Shown here one piece after another: positions 45,413-52,965 of a stretch of 64,000 nucleotides of DNA (its first letter is position 1; the number at the start of each line of letters is the position of its first letter). The position numbers and the translations under genes are program-made. The stretch comes from an uncultured Bacteroidales bacterium (lineage in GTDB: Bacteria; Bacteroidota; Bacteroidia; Bacteroidales; F082). The notes beneath the pieces are model-generated. The model worked only from the letters and a program-made list of their open reading frames with translations. It ran no database searches and was not told the DNA's origin. The stretch is from assembly GCA_905233445.1 (NCBI GenBank), contig CAJOEP010000007.1:1-64000 (forward strand), given 5' to 3'.

Positions 45413-46705
45413 TTACAAATATTTGCTAATTCTTCTCACATGTTTTTCAAGGTCGTGGTCGGGCGACGGTGCCGGCGACATGCCAATACGACTATTTTTC
45501 TTCAAAATAACATAAGCCGGACACATCTTTATTTTATAATCTTCGAGCAATAAAATATTGTCGCCCAAGTTCAATAATTGCCACTTAAAGCCTTTATTAT
45601 CAAACATTTGCACATAGTCTTGAAATAATTCTGCAGTTGCTATTGTTATCACTTCTATGGTATCATTCCATTGTCTTTGTAGGTCGTTGAGCACGGCGAA
45701 TTCATGTTCCGTCAATGAGGAGCGACGATCCACAAACTGCAATAACACCATAGTATTCTTATAATCAGACAACTTGACTGTTTTCCCGTTCTTATCTTTC
45801 AAGGTGAAATCTGGAGCTTCCGAATCGTGTGAGAGTTTTTCAAGCTGTTTGGCAAGATTCCTTGCGATAAGCTTATTTTTTTGGTATCTTGAAGTGTTTT
45901 CTATTGTTTTAAGCTCACTGTAAATCACATTTTTCGCTTTCTGATTTTCATAAAATGCCTTTCGCAAATTTTGCATTTTCACCAGTTCGGCAACCTGATT
46001 GTTACGTGACAAAAAGTCATCTGTCATGACATTTACTTTGGCGATATCAAAAAACACGTCCATATATGCCTCTTGGCAGTACAAAACCTCTTGATTATCA
46101 ATATATTCCGACAAAACTTTATTTTTATTATATGTCATAACCACCGATGCTTTACGATATTTCACATAATCGCGGATATATTGAAACTCGATTTTGCCCA
46201 CATTTCTAATCAATTGATTATCAAGAGTATCGAGAAGACTCATTTTTCGTCCACGATACAATTGATTGAAGTTATCATAAATAAAATCGTCGATAAACGT
46301 CTGTGTAGCAATCATTTGCGAATAAAAACCATCGTCATCTATCGAGTTTATCTTCAAATACGGTTGCTCCTTCTCGAAATACGAACCTTCGTTTTGTTCT
46401 GGCACGACAATCTCGAAATCATATATACCGTTAGGTTTTAAAATCACGTCAACACGCTCTAGGTTTATTGCGATTTGCGATGGTGTTATATCCGTTATAT
46501 CGGCTTTCAGAGTAAACTTTCCGTCTTTATCTGATTGAGTCTCAGCGATTTGTGTTTGTTCACATGTAAACATTTCGTCGTAAGCGAGCAGTCGCACCAA
46601 TGCGTTCGGCACGTTGGTTTTCCCTTGTACAGAAATGTTTTGTCCGAATGCAAAAATCGGGTATAAAAACGTCAGAATCAGGATAAAAACGCTCTTATTT
46701 CTCAT
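45413..46705 (-). CDS. Secreted thioredoxin-fold protein lacking the CxxC motif
   Basis: 430 aa. Signal peptide MRNKSVFILILTFLYPIFAFGQ. N-terminal beta-domain (about 23-110, SVQGKTNVPNALVRLLAYDEMF ... GKFTLKADI) like the DUF4369/carboxypeptidase-regulatory fronts of TlpA-like proteins. Central helical region. C-terminal TlpA/AhpC-like domain from about residue 285 (APDFTLKDKNGKTVKLSDYKN). Where TlpA proteins have WCxxC, this one has LLQFVDRRSSLTEHE with no cysteine. The cis-Pro loop is kept (MCPAYVIL). It is therefore unlikely to be a disulphide reductase and may be a binding or structural paralogue. It overlaps coaD by 11 nt. Confidence 0.85.
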   Translation of the reverse strand: MRNKSVFILILTFLYPIFAFGQNISVQGKTNVPNALVRLLAYDEMFTCEQTQIAETQSDKDGKFTLKADITDITPSQIAINLERVDVILKPNGIYDFEIVVPEQNEGSYFEKEQPYLKINSIDDDGFYSQMIATQTFIDDFIYDNFNQLYRGRKMSLLDTLDNQLIRNVGKIEFQYIRDYVKYRKASVVMTYNKNKVLSEYIDNQEVLYCQEAYMDVFFDIAKVNVMTDDFLSRNNQVAELVKMQNLRKAFYENQKAKNVIYSELKTIENTSRYQKNKLIARNLAKQLEKLSHDSEAPDFTLKDKNGKTVKLSDYKNTMVLLQFVDRRSSLTEHEFAVLNDLQRQWNDTIEVITIATAELFQDYVQMFDNKGFKWQLLNLGDNILLLEDYKIKMCPAYVILKKNSRIGMSPAPSPDHDLEKHVRRISKYL

Positions 46706-47159
46706 AAAAACCAGCTTTTTCAGGGATAAAATCAGTCAATTCAGCTTTGTTTTTTACAAGGTCGCGCACCACTGTCGATGAGACACACCTCAGCTCGGGT
46801 GTTGAGAGGAAAAACACCGTCTCAACATCTGGATTGAGTTTTTTGTTTGCCTCAGCTATTATGCTTTCGTACTCGAAATCGGTGGTGTTTCTAAGTCCAC
46901 GGATGATGAAACCCGCATTCATCCTTTTGCACAAATCAACCGTAAGTCCTTCATAACTAATGACTTTAACATTTTTATATTCGGCGAATGTATTTTCTAT
47001 CCATTTGATTCGATTCTCAAGTGGAAAAGCATATTTTTTATCGATATTGATTCCTATCGCAATGATTATCTCGTCAAAAAGCGGCAGTGCCTTAAGCACT
47101 ATATCCTCGTGACCTTTTGTTATCGGATCGAAAGAACCGGCAAAGATTGCTGTTTTCAT
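46695..47159 (-). CDS. coaD: Phosphopantetheine adenylyltransferase
   Basis: 154-aa nucleotidyltransferase making dephospho-CoA from 4'-phosphopantetheine and ATP. Seen: FAGSFDPITKGHEDIV (residues 5-20, with the TxGH type motif as TKGH), GLRNTTDFEYE (about 89) and CVSSTVVRDL (about 126, the ISSTxVR motif). A -7 element TAACTTTG lies at 47198-47191, giving a leader of about 25-30 nt. The downstream thioredoxin-fold gene overlaps its end by 11 nt. Confidence 0.96.
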   Translation of the reverse strand: MKTAIFAGSFDPITKGHEDIVLKALPLFDEIIIAIGINIDKKYAFPLENRIKWIENTFAEYKNVKVISYEGLTVDLCKRMNAGFIIRGLRNTTDFEYESIIAEANKKLNPDVETVFFLSTPELRCVSSTVVRDLVKNKAELTDFIPEKAGFYEK

Positions 47160-47190
47160 AACTCACAAATTACACCTTATTAATAACTTG

Positions 47191-47198
47191 CAAAGTTA
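47191..47198 (-). promoter_or_regulatory. -7 element of coaD
   Basis: TAACTTTG on the minus strand, about 32 bp before the coaD ATG. No clear -33 TTG. Confidence 0.45.
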
Positions 47199-47253
47199 CA
47201 AAAAATTTTTGATCATTATCTTTTGTTGCAGAATTTTACATTAACCACCCAAA

Positions 47254-47311
47254 GCGGCTGCATTAAAGGCGTCAATGGCATTAAAGGCGTTATAGCCATT
47301 TAGGCAGCCGC
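47254..47311. repeat. Inverted repeat with internal 18-nt direct repeat
   Basis: GCGGCTGC (47254-47261) pairs with GCAGCCGC (47304-47311). Inside, GCATTAAAGGCGT occurs twice at an 18-nt period (47260 and 47278). It sits 8 bp after the stop of the minus-strand Nudix gene and before the coaD promoter, so it may be that gene's terminator. It has a higher G+C content than the other spacers. Confidence 0.7.
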
Positions 47312-47319
47312 CATAAGGT

Positions 47320-47925
47320 TTATAATGCCAAGAGTAGCACTGGGACAAGTGTTTTTAATGATGCGAAAGTATTATTTTCAAAACCTTTAACATGTTCTTT
47401 ATCAACGAGATACACTTTTGAGATTCCTTCTTCGGTTTGAGGGATATTTTTCATTCCGGATGTGGTTCGCATCAAGAACCAGCTGGTTTTCTTGATTGTC
47501 CATTGATTATTAAGAAGATAGCAATGCCAAGTCGATGGCAATTCTTTAATAATTTCGAGGTCGGTGATGCCTGTCTCCTCCTCCACCTCACGCAAAGCGG
47601 CTTTTTCCGGTGATTCACCTTTTTCGATATGACCTTTAGGAAGATCGGGAATACCGTTTCTTTCTATTGCAACAAATTGATTATCAATAATCACTACTCC
47701 GCCGGCAGCAGGTGCCTGACGGAAAATGCTTTTTATTGCGAAAGCTAATTTTTCGCCATCTACATCGCCCAAATCAAGGTTCTCGACAGTATCATCATTG
47801 AGCCAACCGTTGATTTTTGAAACCAAATCGTCACAATTTTTAACGCATTTATTATCAAGAGATAACAATTTTTCGCAAAAATTATTTGCTGTCAACGTCC
47901 GATTATTACAAAAAAGTCTGTACAT
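47320..47925 (-). CDS. Nudix hydrolase with an N-terminal extension
   Basis: 201 aa. The Nudix box GHIEKGESPEKAALREVEEETG (starting about residue 99) is complete: G-x5-E-x7-RE-V-x-EE-x-G. An extra N-terminal domain of about 70 residues (MYRLFCNNRTLTANNFCEK...) precedes it. It has no known name and is seen in Bacteroidota relatives. The substrate, a nucleoside diphosphate derivative, cannot be told. Divergent from pyrE: the pyrE -7 element (47921-47928) overlaps its start codon, so the two genes have an extremely tight shared control region. Confidence 0.88.
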   Translation of the reverse strand: MYRLFCNNRTLTANNFCEKLLSLDNKCVKNCDDLVSKINGWLNDDTVENLDLGDVDGEKLAFAIKSIFRQAPAAGGVVIIDNQFVAIERNGIPDLPKGHIEKGESPEKAALREVEEETGITDLEIIKELPSTWHCYLLNNQWTIKKTSWFLMRTTSGMKNIPQTEEGISKVYLVDKEHVKGFENNTFASLKTLVPVLLLAL

Positions 47926-47928
47926 TTG
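47921..47928 (+). promoter_or_regulatory. -7 element of pyrE, overlapping the Nudix start
   Basis: TACATTTG lies 21 bp before the pyrE ATG (47949) and covers the Nudix start codon on the other strand. No -33 TTG at standard spacing. Confidence 0.45.
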
Positions 47929-47948
47929 CAGAAAAATTTAGTCAAAAT

Positions 47949-48599
47949 ATGAATGAACAAGAGACCGCTTTAGCGTTAGCGAATTTCCTGCTGCAAATTA
48001 AAGCAATAAAATTGAATCCTGCAAGTCCTTTTACATGGGCGAGCGGATTAAAGTCACCTATTTATTGTGACAACCGCATAACATTGTCATATCCGAACAT
48101 CAGAACATTCATCCGCGAGGCGTTTGTGAAGATGTGCACGGAACGTTACGGCAAGCCGGATTTGATAGCAGGCGTCGCCACCGGTGGCATCCCGCAGGGC
48201 GCTTTAGTGGCCCAGGAAATGGGACTTCCGTTCTGCTACGTGCGTTCGGAGGCGAAGTCACACGGCTTGAACAACCAGGTTGAGGGCATTGTGCCACAGG
48301 GAGCTTCCGTTGTGGTCATCGAAGACCTTGTTTCGACAGGAAAATCAAGCCTTGCAGCCGTTGAGGCACTTCGCGAGAAAGGTGCCAACGTGAAAGGAAT
48401 GATGGCTATATTCACCTACCAGCTCGACGCTGCGGCAGAGGCGTTCAAGAAAGCCAAATGCGACCTCGTGACCATCAGCAATTACGAAGCTTTGATCAAG
48501 AAAGCCGTTGAGGAGAATTATGTCAGCGACGACCAGATGCAGAGCCTAATGGAATGGAGAAAGAGTCCGCAGGCGTGGTCGGACGCACATCAAAAATAG
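47949..48599 (+). CDS. pyrE: Orotate phosphoribosyltransferase
   Basis: About 216 aa. It joins orotate and PRPP to form OMP in pyrimidine synthesis. Seen: FTWASGLKSPIYCDNRITLSYP (about residue 26), PQGALVAQEMGLPFCYVRSEAKSHG (about 83) and the PRPP loop VVVIEDLVSTGKSSL (about 121). The ATG at 47949 is chosen; 21 further codons upstream are open but cross the -7 element and the Nudix gene. The stop TAG is the start of a heptad array. Confidence 0.97.
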   Translation: MNEQETALALANFLLQIKAIKLNPASPFTWASGLKSPIYCDNRITLSYPNIRTFIREAFVKMCTERYGKPDLIAGVATGGIPQGALVAQEMGLPFCYVRSEAKSHGLNNQVEGIVPQGASVVVIEDLVSTGKSSLAAVEALREKGANVKGMMAIFTYQLDAAAEAFKKAKCDLVTISNYEALIKKAVEENYVSDDQMQSLMEWRKSPQAWSDAHQK

Positions 48600-48632
48600 T
48601 TAACAGTTACCAGTTGACAGTTAGCAGTTAAA
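48598..48632. repeat. Heptad-repeat element, five tandem AGTTNNC units
   Basis: Five perfect-phase 7-nt units (AGTTAAC, AGTTACC, AGTTGAC, AGTTAGC, AGTTAAA) begin at the last two bases of the pyrE stop codon. Positions 1-4 never vary. They fill the gap to the next ATG at 48643. Confidence 0.85.
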
Positions 48633-48642
48633 AAATTTTAAG

Positions 48643-49032
48643 ATGTTAATACAGTCAGAATACGTTGATAACAGCAAGAGCGAGAGGGACTTTTTCGGGA
48701 TTGTCAGCGATATGCGGAATATTCCGGCACTACTGCCCGAGCAGGCTATAAATGTGCAGGCTAACGAGGACAATCTTTCATTTACGGTGCAAGGTATGGG
48801 AAGCATCGCTTTGCGCGTAAGTCAAAGAATAACATACAATTTGGTGCAGTTAGTACCCGTCGGGAAGACTCCTTTTCAGTTTGTTTTAAGCATCAAAATT
48901 GCAGGTCTCGGCAACAACTGCCGCGTGATGTATGAAATCGACGCCGAGCTCAACCCGCTGATGGCGATGATAGCTAAACGTCCGCTTCAGAATCTCGTCA
49001 ATATGATGGCGGAAAAAACTGTAACTCTTTAA
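48643..49032 (+). CDS. START/SRPBCC-like small protein
   Basis: 129 aa, no signal peptide. The pattern (SEYVDNSKSERDFFGIVSDMRNIPALLPE ... GMGSIALRVSQR ... NPLMAMIAKRPLQNLVNMMAEKTVTL) fits the SRPBCC/polyketide-cyclase hydrophobic-pocket fold, commonly annotated directly after pyrE in Bacteroidota. The ligand is unknown. It follows pyrE by 43 bp, with the heptad array between. Its 3' end overlaps the convergent birA by 35 bp. Confidence 0.8.
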   Translation: MLIQSEYVDNSKSERDFFGIVSDMRNIPALLPEQAINVQANEDNLSFTVQGMGSIALRVSQRITYNLVQLVPVGKTPFQFVLSIKIAGLGNNCRVMYEIDAELNPLMAMIAKRPLQNLVNMMAEKTVTL

Positions 49033-49750
49033 CGTCACATACAATTTCGGCTCCTTCTTTGTCATGAAGAAGGAGTCGTCCGTATTTATCAAAACCACTG
49101 ATTTTCAATGATTTAATCTCGTTTTGATAAAGATAATCAGCCCATTTCGCGAAACGATACGACTTCAAAATATATTTTCTTTCAATTACTATCCGATTCC
49201 CTTCAAACCGCAAACTCTCCACTGAATTCTTAATATTATCAATAAGCAGGTTTAATAGGTCTTCAGGGTTAAAATCTTTATCGGAAATCATCTTTAATGA
49301 TATCGGATTGGGAATATCTTTTGAAAACTGTATCTGATTGACATTCAATCCGATACCGATAATCGACACACCCATCATCCTGCCTTCGATAGTATTTTGA
49401 ATCAGCATTCCGGCAAGTTTCTTGTCACCGAAATAGATATCATTGGGCCATTTTATATATAATTGTTGATTATCAATGAATTGTGACAATGTTTCAACAA
49501 TTGCCACTGATACGGCCTGTGATATTTTGAATTGGTTTTCAGCCTCTAAAAAATTGACATTCAATGCGATACTAAACAACAAATTCTTTCCTGCATCACT
49601 TTCCCAATGGTTTTTATCCATCCCTCGACCTGCAGTCTGATGAGCAGCCACGACAACCGTATCGGCGATGTCAGTTTTTTCCGACATTTTGTCATAAAGA
49701 AAAACATTGGTCGAATTTATTTCATCGAAATGTAAAATGTTCATACTCAT
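48998..49750 (-). CDS. birA: Biotin--[acetyl-CoA-carboxylase] ligase
   Basis: 250 aa. It attaches biotin to carboxylase carrier proteins. Catalytic core only, with no N-terminal repressor HTH: FDEINSTNVFLYDKM (about residue 8), TAGRGMDKNHWES (about 39, biotinyl-AMP loop GRGxxxxxW), IKWPNDIYFGDKKLAGMLIQ (about 99) and GIGLNVNQ. A small C-terminal domain follows. The start may be either of two ATGs (49750 or 49744). A possible -7 element TATTTTTG lies at 49790-49783. Confidence 0.94.
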   Translation of the reverse strand: MSMNILHFDEINSTNVFLYDKMSEKTDIADTVVVAAHQTAGRGMDKNHWESDAGKNLLFSIALNVNFLEAENQFKISQAVSVAIVETLSQFIDNQQLYIKWPNDIYFGDKKLAGMLIQNTIEGRMMGVSIIGIGLNVNQIQFSKDIPNPISLKMISDKDFNPEDLLNLLIDNIKNSVESLRFEGNRIVIERKYILKSYRFAKWADYLYQNEIKSLKISGFDKYGRLLLHDKEGAEIVCDVKELQFFPPSY

Positions 49751-49836
49751 CGTCTGAAAACCTATATTTTACTTAGAAAAGGCAAAAATAAATAAATTTT
49801 CTTGACTATGAATTTAAAATCTTCAAATATATTGAG

Positions 49837-49844
49837 TATCTTTG
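49837..49844 (+). promoter_or_regulatory. -7 element of rsfS-ftsH
   Basis: TATCTTTG lies 17 bp before the rsfS ATG (49862); only a TTT sits at the -33 position (49813-49815, spacer 21). The short predicted leader is about 10 nt. Confidence 0.5.
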
Positions 49845-49861
49845 CAAAAAATTTTGTTTAA

Positions 49862-50233
49862 ATGAGAATAAGACACGAAAAAGACAATACAGAAGAGGTC
49901 CTAAGCACTATTGTAGAGACCATGTTAGAAGCCAAGGCGCAAGGCGTTACATCATTGGATATGAGAGAGTTACATTCAGCTGTAACCGATTATTTCGTCA
50001 TTTGCCATGCTCAATCGAAGACACAGGTGAACGCTATTGCCGAGAAGATAATTGACAACGTGCGCAACAAGCTCCATGTACACGTTTATCATGAAGAAGG
50101 TTTTGAAAATTCGGAATGGATTTTGTTGGATTATGTTGACGTGGTGGTTCATATTTTCCTTCAGGAGAAGCGTGATTTCTTCAAGCTTGAGGAGTTATGG
50201 GCTGACGCAGAAATGAAAGTTTACGAAGATTAA
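49862..50233 (+). CDS. rsfS: Ribosomal silencing factor RsfS
   Basis: 123 aa. It binds ribosomal protein L14 and blocks subunit joining under starvation. The DUF143/Iojap pattern is complete: DYFVICHAQSKTQVNAIAEKI (about residue 40), EGFENSEWILLDYVDVVVHIFLQEKRDFFKLEELWADA (about 80-117). It starts the rsfS-ftsH-LUD operon; ftsH follows after 5 bp. Confidence 0.96.
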   Translation: MRIRHEKDNTEEVLSTIVETMLEAKAQGVTSLDMRELHSAVTDYFVICHAQSKTQVNAIAEKIIDNVRNKLHVHVYHEEGFENSEWILLDYVDVVVHIFLQEKRDFFKLEELWADAEMKVYED

Positions 50234-50238
50234 TTATT

Positions 50239-52209
50239 ATGGCAGACAATCAGAATAACAAACCAAAGAAGAAGATAGGTTTTTATTGGATTTATATTGT
50301 TTTGATAGCGTTTTTCATCGGTTCGATGGTTTTCAGCGGGACAAATTCCGCCAAGGAAATCACCATGACTGAGTTGACGAAGATGCTTAAGGAACAGGAC
50401 ATCGAAAAAATCGATTTGGTTAATGGCAAGACCGCGGAGATTTACCTCAACGAGCAAGGCATGAAGAAATATTTTCCCAACGAGGCTCCGCACTCGTATG
50501 GCAAATCACCGAATTACACATTAACCACAACAGAATCAAGACTTTACACAAAAGTTGACGAGGCACAGGAGGGGATGTCAAATCCTGTCGAGATCACTCC
50601 TGTCGAGCGTCACAACTGGGTTGGCGAGATTGTGAGCTGGGTGTTGCCGCTGCTTTTGATATTAGGTTTTTGGATTCTCATAATGCGCAGGATGGGCGGT
50701 GGCTCAGGCATGGGCGGCGGTCAGATTTTCAATATCGGGAAGTCGAAGGCGCAGCTTTACGATCAGGAGAAGGATAACAAGACCACATTCAAAGATGTGG
50801 CCGGCCTTGAGGAAGCCAAGGAAGAGGTGATGGAAATCGTTGATTTCCTTAAGAATCCTAACAGATACACACGTTTGGGAGGCAAGATCCCGAAGGGTGT
50901 TTTACTTGTTGGACCTCCAGGAACCGGTAAGACTTTGTTGGCGAAATCGGTGGCAGGCGAAGCCAATGTGCCGTTCTTCAGCATCTCAGGCTCCGACTTT
51001 GTGGAGATGTTCGTGGGCGTTGGTGCCTCGCGTGTGCGCGACCTCTTCAGCCAGGCGAAGGCCAAGTCACCTTGTATTATATTTATCGACGAGATTGATG
51101 CCATCGGTCGTGCTCGTGGCAAGAACTTAATGAGCGGTGGCAACGACGAGCGCGAAAGCACTCTGAATCAGTTACTTACAGAGATGGACGGCTTCGGCAC
51201 CAACAGCGGTGTCATTGTTTTGGCGGCCACCAACCGTGCCGACATCCTCGACAAGGCTTTGATGCGTGCCGGACGTTTCGACCGCCAGATTTATGTCGAG
51301 CTCCCCGATTTGAACGGTCGTCGCGAGATTTTCGAGGTGCATATGCGCGGACTGAAACTCGGCAAAGATGTCGACAAGGAGTTCTTGGCAAAACAGACAC
51401 CTGGATTCTCTGGTGCCGACATCGCCAATGTATGCAATGAGGCAGCATTGATAGCTGCACGACGCAACAAGGAAAGCATTGAAAAACAAGACTTTTTGGA
51501 TGCCATCGACCGTATCGTGGGTGGACTGGAGAAGAAAAACTCGGTCATCACTCCGTCTGAAAAGAAAGTCATCGCCTTCCATGAGGCCGGACACGCCACC
51601 ACAAGCTGGATGCTCGAACACGCTCATCCGCTGGTGAAGGTGACAATCGTGCCACGAGGCAAGGCTCTCGGTGCGGCCTGGTATTTGCCAGATGAGAGAC
51701 AGATAACCACCAAAGAGCAGATGTACCACGAGATGATTGCAACCCTTGGAGGTCGCGCCGCAGAACAAGTCATCTTCGGACAAATCTCTACAGGAGCTTT
51801 GAACGACCTCGAAAAAGTGTCGAAGCAGGCCCACGCCATGGTGATGTATTACGGATTGGACGAGCAAATCGGCAACGTAAGTTATTATGACTCAACAGGT
51901 CAGCAGGAATACTCATTCCAGAAGCCGTTCAGCGAGAAAACCGCCGAAAAGATTGACGAAGAGGTCAGAAAACTCATCGAAGGAGCATATCAGGAGGCGC
52001 TACGCATATTGAACGAGCACAAGGAGGGACTCACACAGCTCGCCAACAAGCTTATCGACAAGGAAGTGATTTTCACTGACGACCTCGTCAACATCTTTGG
52101 CGAACGTCCGTGGAAACATGAAGAAAGAGTTTTCGCCAAACGCGAGGAAGAGAAGCCTGAGGAGAATAACGAACAAACTTACAATCCCGATAATACAACG
52201 ATAGCATAG
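50239..52209 (+). CDS. ftsH: ATP-dependent zinc metalloprotease FtsH
   Basis: 656 aa. Two membrane helices (about 13-33 and 132-150) flank a periplasmic region. The AAA+ module has [18 protein letters not shown] (about 229) and [12 protein letters not shown] (about 280); second region of homology around [23 protein letters not shown]. Zinc protease motif HEAGH (about 441). It degrades misfolded membrane proteins and regulators. The C-terminal tail is charged ([20 protein letters not shown]). The LUD gene starts 2 bp after its TAG stop. Confidence 0.98.
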   Translation: MADNQNNKPKKKIGFYWIYIVLIAFFIGSMVFSGTNSAKEITMTELTKMLKEQDIEKIDLVNGKTAEIYLNEQGMKKYFPNEAPHSYGKSPNYTLTTTESRLYTKVDEAQEGMSNPVEITPVERHNWVGEIVSWVLPLLLILGFWILIMRRMGGGSGMGGGQIFNIGKSKAQLYDQEKDNKTTFKDVAGLEEAKEEVMEIVDFLKNPNRYTRLGGKIPKGVLLVGPPGTGKTLLAKSVAGEANVPFFSISGSDFVEMFVGVGASRVRDLFSQAKAKSPCIIFIDEIDAIGRARGKNLMSGGNDERESTLNQLLTEMDGFGTNSGVIVLAATNRADILDKALMRAGRFDRQIYVELPDLNGRREIFEVHMRGLKLGKDVDKEFLAKQTPGFSGADIANVCNEAALIAARRNKESIEKQDFLDAIDRIVGGLEKKNSVITPSEKKVIAFHEAGHATTSWMLEHAHPLVKVTIVPRGKALGAAWYLPDERQITTKEQMYHEMIATLGGRAAEQVIFGQISTGALNDLEKVSKQAHAMVMYYGLDEQIGNVSYYDSTGQQEYSFQKPFSEKTAEKIDEEVRKLIEGAYQEALRILNEHKEGLTQLANKLIDKEVIFTDDLVNIFGERPWKHEERVFAKREEEKPEENNEQTYNPDNTTIA

Positions 52210-52211
52210 TC

Positions 52212-52883
52212 ATGAAGATATTCTCGTTCGGAAATCTCAGTGAGCGAACCAACAAAGAGCAGATTCTTGCGAAGGTGCGCGAGGCCGTGATGGCAAAGGA
52301 CGAGAACAAGTTTTCGGACGTGAACATGCAGGCCGACACATGGACACCGTTCAAAGAAGAAGACGGTGCCGACTTCACTTTCGTGGAACGGTTCAAAGAA
52401 AACGGCGGCATCTTTGTTTATTTCGAAAGCAAAGAAGATTTCATCGAGGCAATGAAACAGTATATCGTTGAGAACCAATGGGAACCGCTATGCTCGACAA
52501 GCCATAAAATGGAAGAAATCTTCAAAGACTCTGGCATAGAATTGAGCAAGGATTTCTTATCAAATCGCAAGAAAGTGGTCAGCATCACCAATTGCGAGTG
52601 CCTGATAGCGCACACTGGAAGCGTGGTAATTACAGACAGTTGCGCTGGGTCGCGGGCTGCATACTCCTATGCCGACACCTTGTTGATTTACGCTTCGCCG
52701 AACCAGATCGTGGCCGGCATGAAGGATGCTATCAAAGTTTTAAAGGAAAAATACGGTTCCAGCAAGCCAAGCGAGACAGTTATCATTAGCGGACCAAGCC
52801 GCAGCATTGAAATTGATAATCAATTAGTTATTGGAGCGCAAGGAATCAAGCAGATTGCGCTGTTTTTGGTGGAAGAGGAATAA
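52212..52883 (+). CDS. LUD-domain protein (LutC/YkgG-like)
   Basis: 223 aa. The LUD fold is suggested by FKENGGIFVYFESKEDFIEAM (about 60), the central ITNCECLIAHTGSVVITDSCAGSRAAYSYADTLLIYA (about 124-160) and the ending VIISGPSRSIEIDNQLVIGAQGIKQIALFLVEE. LutC proteins take part in lactate use, but this gene stands alone without lutA or lutB and is a conserved ftsH neighbour in Bacteroidota, so another role is likely. In many relatives cdsA follows; here a heptad array and convergent valS follow instead. Confidence 0.88.
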   Translation: MKIFSFGNLSERTNKEQILAKVREAVMAKDENKFSDVNMQADTWTPFKEEDGADFTFVERFKENGGIFVYFESKEDFIEAMKQYIVENQWEPLCSTSHKMEEIFKDSGIELSKDFLSNRKKVVSITNCECLIAHTGSVVITDSCAGSRAAYSYADTLLIYASPNQIVAGMKDAIKVLKEKYGSSKPSETVIISGPSRSIEIDNQLVIGAQGIKQIALFLVEEE

Positions 52884-52885
52884 AA

Positions 52886-52965
52886 GCCATTAGCCACTAG
52901 CTATTAGCCATTAGCAATTTTACTAACGACTAAAAACTAATGGCTAATGGCTATTTCCTAATGGC
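52886..52965. repeat. Heptad-repeat element, unit GCCATTA / TAATGGC, inverted, between convergent genes
   Basis: The left half has at least five 7-nt units of the GCCATTA type; the right half has four units of its complement TAATGGC (52938-52965), the last ending exactly at the valS stop codon (52966). The units GCCATTA/TAATGGC also make up the element at 59449-59508. Together the halves can form a long hairpin between the two convergent stops. Confidence 0.88.
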
